Source of the DNA: Amaranthus tricolor
Taxonomy: Eukaryota > Streptophyta > Magnoliopsida > Caryophyllales > Amaranthaceae
Reading direction: 5' to 3'
Assembly: GCF_026212465.1 (NCBI RefSeq)
Contig: NC_080055.1
Coordinates: forward strand, 21,650,752-21,714,751
DNA length: 64,000 nt
In this document: in pieces, positions 1 through 11,390 of the stretch
Position numbering within the stretch: position 1 is the first letter of the stretch
How the letters are laid out: each line of letters begins with the position of its first letter
Notes under the pieces: model-generated
The model's input: only the letters and a program-made list of their open reading frames with translations
Databases searched by the model: none
Told to the model about the DNA's origin: nothing
Position numbers and translations under genes: made by a program

Positions 1-496
1 GGTTGCTTGTTTTATCTGCAAACAAGACAGCTCCTATCAAATATAGGAGGTACGCCTTGGCGTACCTCGAAATGGTGCCTTAATCAGCACCTTCGGGGAG
101 ATGCGAGAAGGTTTGAACCAACCATGTGCAACGTAAACCGCTCCCCCTAATGACTTCCGCCGGAGGGCGCTCTCCCAATATGCGGTGCACCATGTCACGC
201 CAGCTTGATAGCTGGCGTTTGGCTGTAGACACGGCATGTCCCTCGATATGAAGCCGTGTCACTAAGGCTACATCAAGAAGTGTGATGATAGCCTCACCTA
301 AAGGGAGATGAAATGTGCGCGTCTTCTGACGCCATCTCTCGACCAGTGCTGTGATAATGGCACGATCAACTCTGCCGAATGCAATGAGGTGAAAGTCATA
401 CAACCTCGTGAGCTCCAGGTACGGGATGATCCTATCATCGATCACCCATGGAACGGAATCTGGATGCCTAGTGCCTAACATGTCTGTATCGGACAC
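1..496 (-). pseudogene. plant mobile domain (PMD, MAIN-like) gene fragment
   Basis: The minus-strand reading frame from 496 down to 80 encodes a plant mobile domain (PF10536 type): a stretch rich in ERW, then FHLPLGEA, then a TLLDVALVTRLHIEG-like segment. After an in-frame stop (complement of 80-82) the same frame continues to base 1 with RYAKAYLLYLIG and FADK, which is the normal downstream part of the domain. The gene is therefore broken by one nonsense codon and also cut by the window edge. PMD proteins (MAIN, MAIL1 and relatives) act in silencing and genome stability in Arabidopsis, and PMDs are known to have been carried repeatedly by transposons. Here it lies about 300 bp downstream of, and on the same strand as, a MuDR transposase. 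Whether it was once translated separately or as a fusion cannot be seen. Confidence 0.8.
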
Positions 497-792
497 CTCT
501 GAATATTGACATATGAATAAGTTACTTGTATGTTATCATTAGTAAAATGAAAATCACAACGATCATACACCTAACCTGGGCATCCCAAAGAGGAGTACTC
601 CTCTGCTTATGTTGCATAGTCAACACACTAGGGTCTTGGAACCTGGAGCTGATCCATCTCCTCTACTGCTGTGTTCGCAGTAGCTTTAGTTAATATTACC
701 ATTATGAAATTATATATCATACGTTTGTGTTGTCAGTTTAACATTATTATACGTGTTATAGAGTATCATACAAGTATAATATATATAATATA
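497..792. other. spacer between PMD and transposase pieces
   Basis: No coding frame or RNA gene is recognisable. It is AT-rich and probably an intron or the intergenic part of MULE-1. Confidence 0.4.
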
Positions 793-2067
793 TTACCTGG
801 AGTTACAGGTTCTAGTGTTGTGACCTTCATTCCCACAACGACGACAATTAATTCGTTTCTTTCTACTCTCATCCATTTTGTTGGCAATTCTCCTAGACTT
901 AGGCCTCTCTTTACCACGAATTTGATCGGGATCATGTCTAAGTTCAAAGCCAGTGTATTGCGGCCATGACCTCTTATCGATCATTGGCATAAAGTAATGT
1001 TCGTATGTACTTGCATAACTCTGAGATGTATAGCACGGGTCCACAAACCTCTCATATGAAAGGTGTCGTTTGATGCAAACAACAAGTATATGTGAACAAG
1101 GTAGGTGGTATATCTCAAGTTTGTTACATATACACTTCATTTGATTCTAGTCCACATGTTAAATCTTACCCCCCAGGACGATCCCCTATTTCCCCTCCAA
1201 GTCTTAATTTCAAATACACCTCTTCCATAATCAAAGGCGTTTATGTCATCGTAATTTGCCTTCTCAATGTTTCTATTGATAATCCTGGTGGCATGCGCTG
1301 TGTACATGTGTCCTTCAAGTAACCATGCACTAGCACGTTCACGTCTTTGAACAAAATAATCGTTAACCCGATAGAAAGTGAATTCAACAAGTGTTGTCAA
1401 AGGTAAGAAACGTACACCTTTCATCACATAGTTGAAAACTTCAACTAAGTTCGTGTTAGTAATGCCATACTTAAGACCTCCATCATGACACGACGACCAC
1501 TTAAACATCTCACTCACGTCATCAATCCAGAAAATTGCCTCTCGTTTTGCAGTCCCGATTGCCTTTAAGCCATTCATTACGTTAACTTGTTGTCTTTGCT
1601 TAGCAGTTCTACCAAAAAAACTTCTTCAGCTGAACATTACCCGTAGCACGATTAAAGTTGCTAAGCAAATGATGTAAACAAAACCTATGATAGGCATTAG
1701 GTGGTTGCCACTCCGGCTCTTCTATAGTTGCTAAAATACTCGCGTGTCTATCAGAAATAACGCATAAACCCATCCTCTGTGTGACATGCTTACGAATACA
1801 AGCCATGAACCATGACCATGCACCTATACACTCCTTCTCTACCAAGGCAAATGCTAATGGAATGATTCCCTTATCATCATCTTAGGCAATGGCAGTCAAT
1901 AAGGTATGACGATACTTACCATAAAAGTGTGTGCCGTCAATGGCGATAAGAGGTTTACAATGATTGAAGCCTTCAATGTAAGGTTTAAAGGCCCAAAACA
2001 CACGTTGGAAGGTCCTAATATTAAGTCGCATACATACACCCGTGTCATTGTCTTCCTAAAAAACCAC

Positions 2068-4238
2068 TAAAGTACTAAGCCCGGGTTGGAATGTTGCAAA
2101 GCTTCTAAAAAGCGTGGAAGGAGTGAGTAAGAACCCTCCCAAGTTCTATATATGGATAACAAGGCTTGTTGCTTAGTACACCACATTAACAATCCAAAAC
2201 AATAAAACACAGCAATTCAAATTATAGGTTTAAAAGCAATTCATGAGATTTGTAGAGCTTCGAGTCGCGATCGCGTGGGCACTTGAATCGGTTCAAAATG
2301 AGTTTATATGAGAGAGTTATGTTCAAAATAGTGAAATACTAGCATGCTGTCTTAAAAATCCATAAAGAACCTTCTGTTTTGGCTATTTTGGGTTCGTTTT
2401 TATTGTTTCTGGGTTTTAGTGTCTTAATAAGAATAGTAGAGCTCTGAGTAATGGTCGTGTAGCCACTTAAATCGTCTCATTTGGTTTCCGTATGAGTGAG
2501 TTATGCCTGTTTTAGTAAGAGGTGTCCTAAAACCATTACGGTATTCCTAATTAGATGAGTTTTGTTGATTGAGACTAGCTGTTGGATATGTATATTTAGC
2601 TGCTGAATTATTGTTAGGAACTAAGAGTTGTGACAAGTTATGATAATGGTGAATAATTGAATAGATTGATGCTCTTAGATATAATACCAAATACTTGTGA
2701 AACAATTTGTGGGAATGGATTTGTAGTGTCTTGATGGTGTATAGGTAGTGGTGAGGATTTGGATTTGAATGTTGTTAATGATAATTATAGGTCAAAGTGG
2801 TGATAAGAACTTAATTGTGGAATTATTAATTAGTATGAATTTACGAAGATTAGGATATCGATAGGATATTGAATGTGGAAAGTTCATGGAAACTTGATGT
2901 TCTTAAATGTTAGTTGATTCATGTGAATTTGCTAGTGGTGGATAGTTCTTTGTTGTAGCTATTTATTTTATAGTTGGGTAACTGTAAGTGTTGGATATAA
3001 CCCTTGATTTTATATGATTGGTTATTCTCGAAAGTATCAGGGTTCGTGTGAAAGTTATTAGTTGAATGGATAAATTAGTTGCGTTTTTCTTTTAGGATAG
3101 CTGGTTAATCTTGTTTAGTTTCTTACTTTGAGTTAAATGAACTAGAAGTGTTTGAATTGGAAATACAAAGGGAATTGTGGAGACGCATGATCGTTACAAG
3201 GTTATAAGCTAGTCTTAAACAAGGTTATATTTTTTTATATATGTTGGGGTTAGAATTAGAACTTGCGCAATCTTTGAAATTAGAATTATTAGAATAGAAG
3301 ATGGAACTAAGATGCGATCATAGGAGGAGATACAATGAGTTATATGAACCTAGTTTGTAGTATCGAACGCTTCGTTGTGATGTTATGTTTGTTATGCTCC
3401 AGGAGACGACGTCATCGAGGAACCTTTCTAGTTGATAGCTGCGAATCGATCACGGCTCTTTGAAGCGTCTTGTTGGTGAGTAGTAGCAGTCCCTTAAAGG
3501 GTCTGGCCAGACTACTTTCTTGAAAATAAACTTTTTACTAAAGTTCTTTTGAATTGGAAATTATTGAGACAAATGTTGTTGTGAATGTTTATGCTGATAT
3601 TATGATATGGTCAATGGATCGGGCTTGCGAGCTGGTCATTGACGGAGTTGAGGAACATGGTTCCCTACTCCTTGTTTTTAAAGCGAATTGTTATTGAGAT
3701 ATTGACTAGCTTCACCCGAGAGAGACATATCCTTAGAGCTATGGATGTTCCTCTCAACTAGACTCCCTGTGCGCACATAGATCTAAGGAGCTGATGTTGC
3801 TTTTAAACCTATAATTTGAATTGCTGTGTTTTATTGTTTTGGATTGTCATTTCTCATTCAGTTTAATCTGATTCCCTGTTGTTTCCATCTTTTAGTTTGA
3901 TCACAAATCGGAATCGGTCGGGAACGATGGGTTAACGGTGTTGAATAGCGTTCCAAGGATGTATATTGAGCTGAGCACGTAGGAATTTGTAGTTTTGTAT
4001 TAGGTTTTTGGATAAATGTATACTTGTTTTGGCTGTGCTGGTTATATCGGACTTGTAGAAAATTGTATGATTATCTTGTGTATTAGTTAGATGTTGGTTT
4101 TGGGATTTAGCTGAGTTAGTCATGTTGAAGAGCTTGTGACCCCTTTGCCCAAGTTTTGGAAGTGTGATTTCAGTTTCTTGGGAAACGAACCCAGTGATGA
4201 CCCTGTTTACCCAGTCAACGGTAAGTCGGGTTGTTACA
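2068..4238 (-). mobile_element. solo LTR (Ty3/gypsy-like) inside MULE-1
   Basis: A 2,171-bp block interrupts the transposase and is flanked by a perfect 5-bp duplication ACCAC (2063-2067 and 4239-4243). Read on the minus strand it begins TGTAACAACCCGAC, the usual style of a plant gypsy LTR start, and ends in TTTA rather than CA, so the 3' terminal dinucleotide has decayed. There is no internal domain, primer-binding site or polypurine tract, so it is a solo LTR left by LTR-LTR recombination. Assignment to gypsy rests on length and terminus only. Confidence 0.72.
2190..3846. repeat. 50-bp perfect inverted repeat inside the solo LTR
   Basis: Bases 2190-2239 and 3797-3846 are exact reverse complements over 50 bp, separated by 1,557 bp. 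No target duplication is visible just outside them, so they are not clearly ends of a nested transposon. Confidence 0.9.
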
Positions 4239-5964
4239 ACCACGCTCGTTTATAATTCACATCTACACCAAAATGATTTTTAACCATCTGCCGTACGACA
4301 GATACCTTAATGGATGAGTCTTTAGCAATACAATTTCTAATGACATTGTTAATGACAGAAGATGTCAAGTGAATGTGTCCAGCCGAAATAGTGTCACTAC
4401 CCAAAACACAAGACCCATGCTTACCCTTATACGTAACAATACGCCATGAAGATAAATATGAATCGAGTGTAGCCCTAAGTTTCCACGAACAGCCTCGCTT
4501 ACACTTCAAGGTAAGGACGGTTTGGTTTGAGGTCTCCGTTCTATACTCTACATTTCTACGAATATGATACACTCTGATAGCTTCCAACAACGCTTCCTTA
4601 CTATCAAACATCATATCCTTCTCCAACTCCCCTTCTTCGGTGTAAGTGGTATCATAAGCCCAAGTCCTCCAGGAGTTGTCCTCCTCATACTCGTCTAGAG
4701 GTGGACATAAGGCATAAGGTGTAGGAGGAATAATTGTAGGAATGTTGCATAGGGTCATATCATTTGCTAGCGCATCCTCATCGACATCCACATCATCCTC
4801 AGAAGGATCGTGAATGAGCTCATTACTCTCATTTCCATCATCCAAAGATTCCATCTCATCACTTTCTCCTAAGTTAACCATTGAATCAATTGGAATTTGA
4901 TTTGTAGGGGGTTGAGAAAAAGTAAAAGATGCGGAAGGAACGAAAGGATTTACAGTTTCTTGAGTTGATATAGGCATAGGGGTAGGAGTAGAATTAGAAG
5001 CAACTACATTCTCTAAGGGTACTTCTTCTACATATAACTCCAAAGAGGGAATTTGGGTGGACTTTAAATGCTCCCACATAGCATCTATAGCCTTATCATC
5101 CTCAACAGGAAAGACTAGCAATTCTCCACTCATGTCATATTTAAAGCTTATATTTACGGTATTTCTAGTGGGGTCTAATCCAATCTTAGAACATATGAAA
5201 TGTTTAAACTGATTCAAATCCATGTTCGAGTTGCATGCAAACAACCTATGTCTTCCCCCAATCATAATGAACTTTGCCACTACTTTCTCGAATACAACCA
5301 TTCCAAAAACATACTATAGTGACGTGAAATAATGTCATTTCTACATGAATACAAACAAAATCAACATCATCATTAACTTCATGCCCATACAAGTACATTA
5401 TATTCATTTGATTATAATCTTTTTGGTCTACAAATTAATAAAGTCCATAATTTAACTAAGTTTATACATATATAATGCACATAAAATTCAAATAATAAAT
5501 CAATTAATAAGTTCATAAATGATATTTCTAATACTAACATCAACATTTCTAATAATATATACTGTACATCAAATTCAACTAATTTAATATGCTCATCAAC
5601 AACAATACTTCAAAAAACAACATAAAGCTATGAAAATAATTAAACATTACCTTAAATAGTCATGGATGATTAAGAAGAGTGTTGATTTAAGAACTAGTAA
5701 CCTATATTTGAGAAAATAACCAAACTTCATCAAAATCCCTAAAAAAGATATATATACTAAAAAAAACGCGTAAAAGTTTACCTTTGTGCAAGCTAGAGTA
5801 TCCCAAACTAATTTTAAAGTGGCAAATTGAAAGAGAAATGCAAGAATTGATGGATTGAATCTAGTCTAATAGTGGTTTTAGAAGGAGAATGTCGAGTAGT
5901 ATAAGGTAGGGTTTTGAGAATTAGGGAAAATGAGAACGAAGGAAGTTGTCCTGCGTATTTGTGG

Positions 5965-6090
5965 AGCATGTTGTTTGCAGTTACTAACTGCGAACAGGTC
6001 AAAAAAAGTCAAAGTTGTTCGCAGTTACTAACTGCGAACAACTATTGTGTTTTTTTTGACCTATTCGCAGTTATTAACTGCGAACAGCCC
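5965..6090. repeat. three tandem near-perfect palindromes near MULE-1 right end
   Basis: Three copies of a palindrome with core TTCGCAGTTA-N-TAACTGCGAA lie at 5973-5995, 6014-6042 and 6064-6084, separated by T-rich spacers containing GACC or GGTC. Related palindromes (GCTGTTAGTAACAGC type) occupy the same place in the GRF-carrying MULE at 36640-36715 and 37720-37810. They probably serve as subterminal transposase-binding or hairpin sites of this family. Confidence 0.7.
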
Positions 6091-6440
6091 TAAACCACAG
6101 GTTTGAGAATTTCATGCTTACTTTTGGAAATAAGTTGAAACTTATCTTATTTCGTTCATTATGTTGTTAATTTGTCTTAATCATTTCAAATTTTCCTTTT
6201 CAGCCCTAATTTCAATGCAGTTTTGGGCTTTTGGGCTAAACTATAAATTTCTAATTACTTCGATTTTTGGTTTTTTGGAATTTTTTAAACCTAATTATTT
6301 CGGTTTTTGAATTGTCAAACTTAATTCAAACCAAATTTTAAAAATCATCAACTCAAATTTGTTGTTCTGTTTGGTCTGGTTTGATTTACAATTGTAATCA
6401 GGATAAGTTTCACCTCTAGCAACAACACAAATTCTTACTT

Positions 6441-7021
6441 GAGATCGTCTTTATAAAAGACGCGTCTCATATGGGCCGACCATTATTACTAAAGTTGGTA
6501 TTATAATCCATTAGAATTGGTATTATAATCTATTAAAGTTGGTATTTGGAGTTGTTATAACCCATTAAAGTTGGTATTTAGAGTTGGTGTTATAACCCAT
6601 AAAAATTGATATTTGGAGTTGGTGTTGGAGTTGGTGATATAACCTATTAGAGTTGGTATTATAACTTATCAGAGTTGGCATTATAACCTATTAAAGTTGG
6701 TTATAATACAAACTCTAAGAGGTTATAATAGGTTAAAATGTCAACTTCAAATACCAACTTTAATATGTTTTAATACCAACTCTAATAGGTTATAATACCA
6801 ACTTCAATAAGTTATAACACCAACTCTAAATAGTTTATAATTACCAACTCTGTATACCAACTTTAATAGGTTATAACACCAACTCCAAATACCAACTTTA
6901 ATATATTATAATACCAACTTCAATAGTTATAACAACAACTCCAATAGGTTATAACACCAACTCTAAATACTAACTTTAATTATTTGGCATGGGCCTAAAG
7001 AACCGTCTCTTATAAAGAGCT
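6441..7021. repeat. foldback element made of short inverted tandem repeats
   Basis: The left half is a tandem array of about 22-bp units of the type GTTGGTATTATAACC-TATTA. The right half from about 6715 is the same array in reverse complement, giving a hairpin of about 280 bp per arm. The ends are also inverted repeats: GAGATCGTCTTTATAAAAGA at 6441 against CCGTCTCTTATAAAGAGC ending 7020, each followed inward by a GGGCC-containing box. There is no coding capacity. Likely a non-autonomous foldback or MITE. Transcribed, it would give a long double-stranded RNA. Confidence 0.75.
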
Positions 7022-7909
7022 ATCATGTGACAAAACTGCAAATCCACAACCACAATTATATACTTGGATAATATTTCTTTAAGACAATTAGGAAGCAACT
7101 TATAACATGAAAGCATATTCAATTAGTATTAAATGATTCTTTCAATGCCAAAAACAAGATCCCAACATAGAAACATTCAAGCTCAAATTATAGTGTGTAG
7201 CAAAGGTGCAGTTTCTCCTTCTACTGGTACTATAAAATTCATTAAAATTAAAGCACAAATAGCGAAATAAATTAATACGAAACTCTAAATTTTTGAAAAT
7301 TAGAAAATATCTTCAAAAATTAATAGACATCTATCAAATATTTAAAAAACAAATACTTCTAAAATAAACAGAGGTAGTAGCAAACTAGCAATCATAACAT
7401 ATAAACAAATACTTCTTTTTTTTCTTCTCGTTTACTTTTTCACAAGTTTTAAAGTAAATTTTGATCTTTAATATCTCTAAATACGCATCATAAAAAATTA
7501 TAAAAAATATATAGTAAAAAAGTATACATTAAGATGAATCTAATGAGATCTCACATGAATATATTTTATCATCTATATGTCTTAAAAAACTTAATCAAAT
7601 TTTTCTCTCCAAAATAGAATATTCTAAACGGAAAGAATATTAGAAAACAGAGGGAGTACTAAAAAGAATGTAAAATGCCAAGTGTCTCCATTCTATGACA
7701 CTTGTCATGTGGATTTTTTTATTGGATTTTAATGTTTGATATTGACTTACTTAGCAAATAAAGTTGATTAATATGTCATTTTTTACCTCTCAAAATTAAT
7801 TAAATTAAGTAACTTTTCACATTTAAAATAAGCATAATAATTAATAATCACAACTAACATCACTTAAATTTAAAAAAAAAAAATAATATACAAGTTATTT
7901 TAATGTGAA
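7022..7909. other. AT-rich spacer with MITE-like remnant
   Basis: No gene seen. A stretch ending in ACAGAGGGAGTACT near 7659 resembles the right end of a Stowaway-type MITE, but the matching left end could not be fixed. Confidence 0.35.
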
Positions 7910-7913
7910 GTAA

Positions 7914-8003
7914 TGTTGGCTTATTGGTAATGAAATGATCTTTTAATCCAAAGGTCATGGATTCAAATCCTTCTACCTCTTTTTTTTTTATTTTTTTTTT
8001 TTT
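7914..8003 (+). mobile_element. tRNA-derived SINE-like head with T-rich tail
   Basis: The sequence holds a pol III A box (TGGCTTATTGG) and, about 35 bp on, a B-box-like GGATTCAAATCC. A CTTTTAA anticodon-loop-like segment between them suggests a tRNA-Lys ancestor. It is followed by long T runs. The 3' boundary and any target duplication are unclear, so this may be only a pol III promoter relic. Confidence 0.4.
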
Positions 8004-8138
8004 ATTGATTTACTCCAAATTCCCCTATTTTCTAATTTCCCTTTCCTATTTTCATGAATCTTTTTTTTTTTTTGTCTTTTACTGATTTACCCCCAATTTC
8101 CTTGTTTTCTAATTTCCCTTTCCCATTTTCACGACATT
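8003..8138. repeat. two-copy direct repeat of about 60 bp
   Basis: The block TTTACTCCAAATTCCCC to TTTTCATGA (8009-8056) recurs with few changes at 8085-8132, each copy preceded by a poly-T run. This looks like a local duplication, perhaps by slippage at the T tracts. Confidence 0.65.
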
Positions 8139-8265
8139 CCCTTCCCTCCCCCCACTCGACATTGACTTCCCGCAGCGGCGCAACCCTCACCAGCGTCCGG
8201 CAATAATCGAAGCCCTCTTTGGCGCCGCAACGGGCCCTTCTCTTTTGCTTCTTGGGTAAATAAAT
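8139..8265 (+). other. GC-rich pyrimidine patch, possible leader exon
   Basis: This short segment is far richer in CG than its surroundings (CCCGCAGCGGCGCAAC, GGCGCCGCAACGGGCCC) and ends in a plausible donor TTGGGTAAAT near 8254. It could be the 5' leader of a lost or captured gene. No downstream exon is recognised. Confidence 0.25.
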
Positions 8266-10148
8266 AAATCATCTATTTCTATATGCTTATCTTTAATCTC
8301 TATGTCTATGAGTTTATCTATTTGTTTAAAAATTAGGAATTTTACTTGTATTTCTATCTAGATAAATTGGGCTTTTAGTTTTCTTATAAGTTCTTAGGTA
8401 GATTAGGGCTTTAAAAAAGATTAGGGTATTTGTTTACCTTTTACCTATTTAGCGATTAACAATTGTGGTTAATTGGTTTGATAGTTTAAATGTTGTATAA
8501 TTGTGATTAATTAGTTATTTAGTGTTCAATAGTGCATTCGTGGGCGGAATTCATCCGACTCTTTTCTTCCAAACATACTGCTCCTGAATTACATCAAGTT
8601 AATCTAAGATTGCTATATTATGCAAATAATTCCAACGTTTTTCGATTCCTGTCTCTAAGCTAATCTTTTGATGAAGATTTGATTAATTCTGCTAATTAAA
8701 AATACTTTTAATCTTAGGATTTGAGAGTTCCTAGATGAGCACAATGGTTGAGAACTTTCCTTTCATCCTTGTCATGGATTCATTTTCACCGCCTACAGAA
8801 AAGATTAAATATCTTCACAACTTACCATTAAGTAGAAAAAAAAGCTTTTAATTGCAAACGTTAGACCTTTTCTTTTGAGGGTATTTGAATTTCTGGGAAC
8901 ATATTGAAAAGTAGAATATGTAGTAATTATCGACATCATTTGTTTAGTTTTGTGATTCCGCCCTTGCTGCCATTAAAGATATTGTTTCGTAATATGTTGA
9001 TAATAAAAATGAGAAAATGGGATAATAATAATAATGAGAAAGAGAATAAGCAATTCAGTAAAGGAAAGAACACAACCACTAAGAAGACAAATGGAGTTGA
9101 AGACAAAATATAATAGTATCAGAAATTTGAAAAGCCATGGATAGAGTGTGTTTGATGAATGACTTTTTGGTTTGTTTTTCGGGCTTTTTGGGTTGGATCC
9201 AACAAGATCCAGACCAAGACCCTAAATGTGAAGACAAATCGATCTATTCCTAGTCCTAAATTTTAAACAAAAATGTCATCTATGTATATCTCCTATTGAG
9301 ATGATTTATCCCACATCAATAAATTAAAGATGGTGTGCATGCTTTATAAGTTATTGCAGCTCTTTTTTCCATCGCCATATGGATTTGTGATGATATCTCT
9401 TTAGCTTAAAGAGTTTGTGTACCTCGTGTTTTCATGATTATACGTGACATTCACAATAAGTCTAGTATAATTTAACATGGTATTTACTCCCACAGTTCAA
9501 TCAGAAAAACATTTCAAATGGTAGGTCCGAAAAGAATATCCTAATTGATTAATCCCACATGCAAACTTAACGGGAGTTCACATGTGAGGAGGGTGTTGGG
9601 GTGATATCTCCTTAGCTTATCAAGTGTGTACCTCATGTTTCCTCTTTTAAATGTTCATATCACAATAAGTTTAACTGAACTTAATAGTACATAACCAAAC
9701 AATTAGTTGTGGCAATGTTGATGTGCTTTCAGGTAGTATTTTACAAGAGAATAAACCCAGTTTTCATTATGAACTCAAGAAAAATATTGAGAAAAGTGCT
9801 AAGAGCAAGATTAGCTAATGACATTACCATAAATAGGGTTTGATGACTAAATTATTTCCTCCTTGCAAGATCCTTATGTGAAGATATATATGATCATCAT
9901 TTGTATCAAAACCATTTAACTTTTAGTTTTAACCTTTTTTATATCTTTCTTTTTTTTTCGCTGTGAAATATTAAGATTACTTAGTGTCTACATTAGGATC
10001 AAAGGGCTCCTACAGGACTACAGGGTGCAAGAGCTTTTCATTTACAAGCAGTATAGCTGGACTAAGGACAAAGTTACTCAAAGGCATCACACAGCTGCAC
10101 TGAAGCTACTATCCTTTTTGTTCAGTCTTATAGTTATTCAGCCCGGCT
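8266..10148. other. non-coding spacer
   Basis: No gene was recognised. Two related segments at about 9390-9480 and 9597-9690 (both with GATATCTC-CTTAGCTTA and GTGTACCTC) form a loose direct repeat. Short open frames such as the one at 8904-9113 match nothing and are probably chance. Confidence 0.4.
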
Positions 10149-10366
10149 TGTATGAGACCATCTCACCATGAGACGGGCCCATATAATTAGCCCATTTTTT
10201 TAATTGATTACTTAAAGATCATAAGCAATCGTTTTAAGGTTATAAGTAATCACTTTAAGACTATAAAAGTTATTATTGTAAAATTATAAGTGATCACTTT
10301 AAAACAAAAAATGTATATTGAGCCTGCCCAATAGAGATGGTCTCATCGTGAGACTGTCTCATTTAA
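10149..10366. mobile_element. MITE with GAGACNATCTC hairpin ends
   Basis: An element of about 215 bp has inverted ends: TATGAGACCATCTCACC-ATGAGACGGGCC on the left, and GAGATGGTCTCATCGTGAGAC-TGTCTCAT on the right with an inward GGGC box. The interior is AT-rich with repeated ATAAGTAATCACTTTAA motifs. No coding capacity. The superfamily cannot be fixed because the target duplication is not clear. Confidence 0.6.
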
Positions 10367-10373
10367 GAATTAG

Positions 10374-11390
10374 TGATAGTTATTAGGATTGTAACTAATT
10401 ATAATAAGTTACTTTAGGAGAACTGTATAGGTTGTTATAACCATTCCTTCTTGTAAACCCTGTTAGTTAAGTTCTTTCTATTCCTGTTTTGTATATATAT
10501 ATGAGACACATAGCTCATATATTGTAAGTGTTGATAACACAACTTTACAATCAATAAAATCAGATTGGTTTACATTTTGTTTCATGGTATTAGAGCCAGA
10601 TTCTTAGAAGGCTCAAGAACATCTCTAAGTTCTGATTTCTTTCTTTATGTCTGTTGTTCTTGAATCTGCTCTTCTATTCCGTTCTGCTCATTACAATGGT
10701 GAGATCCATTCATTTAAAGAACCCTGATCCCACATCCAATCAGTCGAGTATTTATTTTTCGCTCCCCACTGATTAATGCCAAAAGATCATCAAAAAATCT
10801 TCAATGGGGCATTAAAAGATTGGAAAAGCGCCATGGTTATAACATTGTCAGGGAAGAAGAAACTAGGATTTGTAGATGGCGCAATAAAAAGATCCACCTC
10901 TAATGCTAAGGCTTGAATGGAGTCAATAATGTTGTTATAGGATGGCTTTTTTTTGTGATAGATGAGAAGATAGCGAATACTTTGCAATTGTTAAAGACTA
11001 CAAAAGACAATTGGGACGAACTTGAAGAGAGGTAAGAGCAAACCTCATGTGCCCAACTATTCTACATTCAAGAAAAATTAGCAAAGCAGTATAATCTTAA
11101 GATGAAATATCCAACACTCACATGCATTTGTAGAGAATGTTCTTGTGAACTGAACAAGAAAATGACCAAAATACAGCAAGGAAGAAGCTTATGGAATTTC
11201 TGATGAAATGAATCCTAAATACCAACACATCAAAAGCAACATTTCGATGATGAAAGAATTACCACCTGCAGCTGAAACCTACATAATTCTGATCCAAGAA
11301 CAAGCCCATCAGAAGCTTAGCAAAACAAGCATGCCTATTGCTTACAGAATTAAGAAAGAAAGTGAAGACACATTCCTTTTTTGATAAAAT
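10374..11390 (+). mobile_element. truncated Ty1/copia retroelement: 5' LTR, PBS, gag relic
   Basis: A 211-bp LTR-like block (10374-10584, TGATAG to TTTCA, with a TATATATATATGAG promoter-like stretch near 10490) is followed directly by TGGTATTAGAGCC (10585-10597). That is the initiator-methionine tRNA primer-binding site with one C-to-T change. A gag relic follows from ATG 10696: across frames one reads NYHNWSRSM-like, LSGKKKLGFVDGAI, GWLLFVIDEKIANTL and ERYEQTSCAQLFYIQ-like motifs of copia gag. Several frameshifts break it. Protease to RNase H and the 3' LTR are absent. Confidence 0.7.

Larger units (their letters stand above)
793..5301 (-). pseudogene. MuDR-type transposase (mudrA-like), split by a solo LTR
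   Basis: The start ATG is the complement of 5299-5301. Domains in order: an N-terminal PB1-like module (about residues 1-95), an acidic linker, a MuDR DNA-binding domain (about residues 225-320, with CKRGCSWKLRA and KGKHGSC), then, past the solo LTR at 2068-4238, the RNase-H-like MULE domain. The latter has IAIDGTHFYGKY (first Asp), VISDRHASI (second Asp) and HRFCLHH. A SWIM zinc finger (CICN then LPCSH, about 1085-1140) and a zinc knuckle (CRRCGNEGHNTRTC, about 800-840) end it. Lesions: an in-frame stop at 1882-1884, frameshifts near 1617 (a T run), 1140-1160 and 2055, and about 30 residues missing at the LTR junction. It would have cut and joined element ends in the nucleus; it is now inactive. 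Confidence 0.88.
1..6185 (-). mobile_element. MULE-1: decayed MuDR-like element (left end outside window)
   Basis: This composite holds, on the minus strand, a MuDR-type transposase (5301 to 793) followed by a plant mobile domain gene (496 to 1). Its right end lies at about 6110-6185. That end matches, base for base over much of its length, the terminal inverted repeats of the GRF-carrying element at 36533-37914: both contain a GGAAATAAGTT core followed by a TTGTTAA-type stretch. The left terminal repeat lies beyond the window, so no target-site duplication can be checked. The 5' region 5302-5964 has no recognisable coding and is AT-rich. A 2.17-kb solo LTR sits inside the transposase. The element cannot be autonomous now. 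Confidence 0.75.

Noticed and set aside
2190..3846. Nested TIR transposon bounded by the 50-bp inverted repeat
   Set aside because: No target duplication lies outside the arms and the interior has no transposon features, so it is kept only as a repeat.
8139..8265. CpG-island-like promoter of an unseen gene
   Set aside because: Only about 120 bp, with no recognisable coding downstream for 2 kb; listed as a low-confidence feature only.
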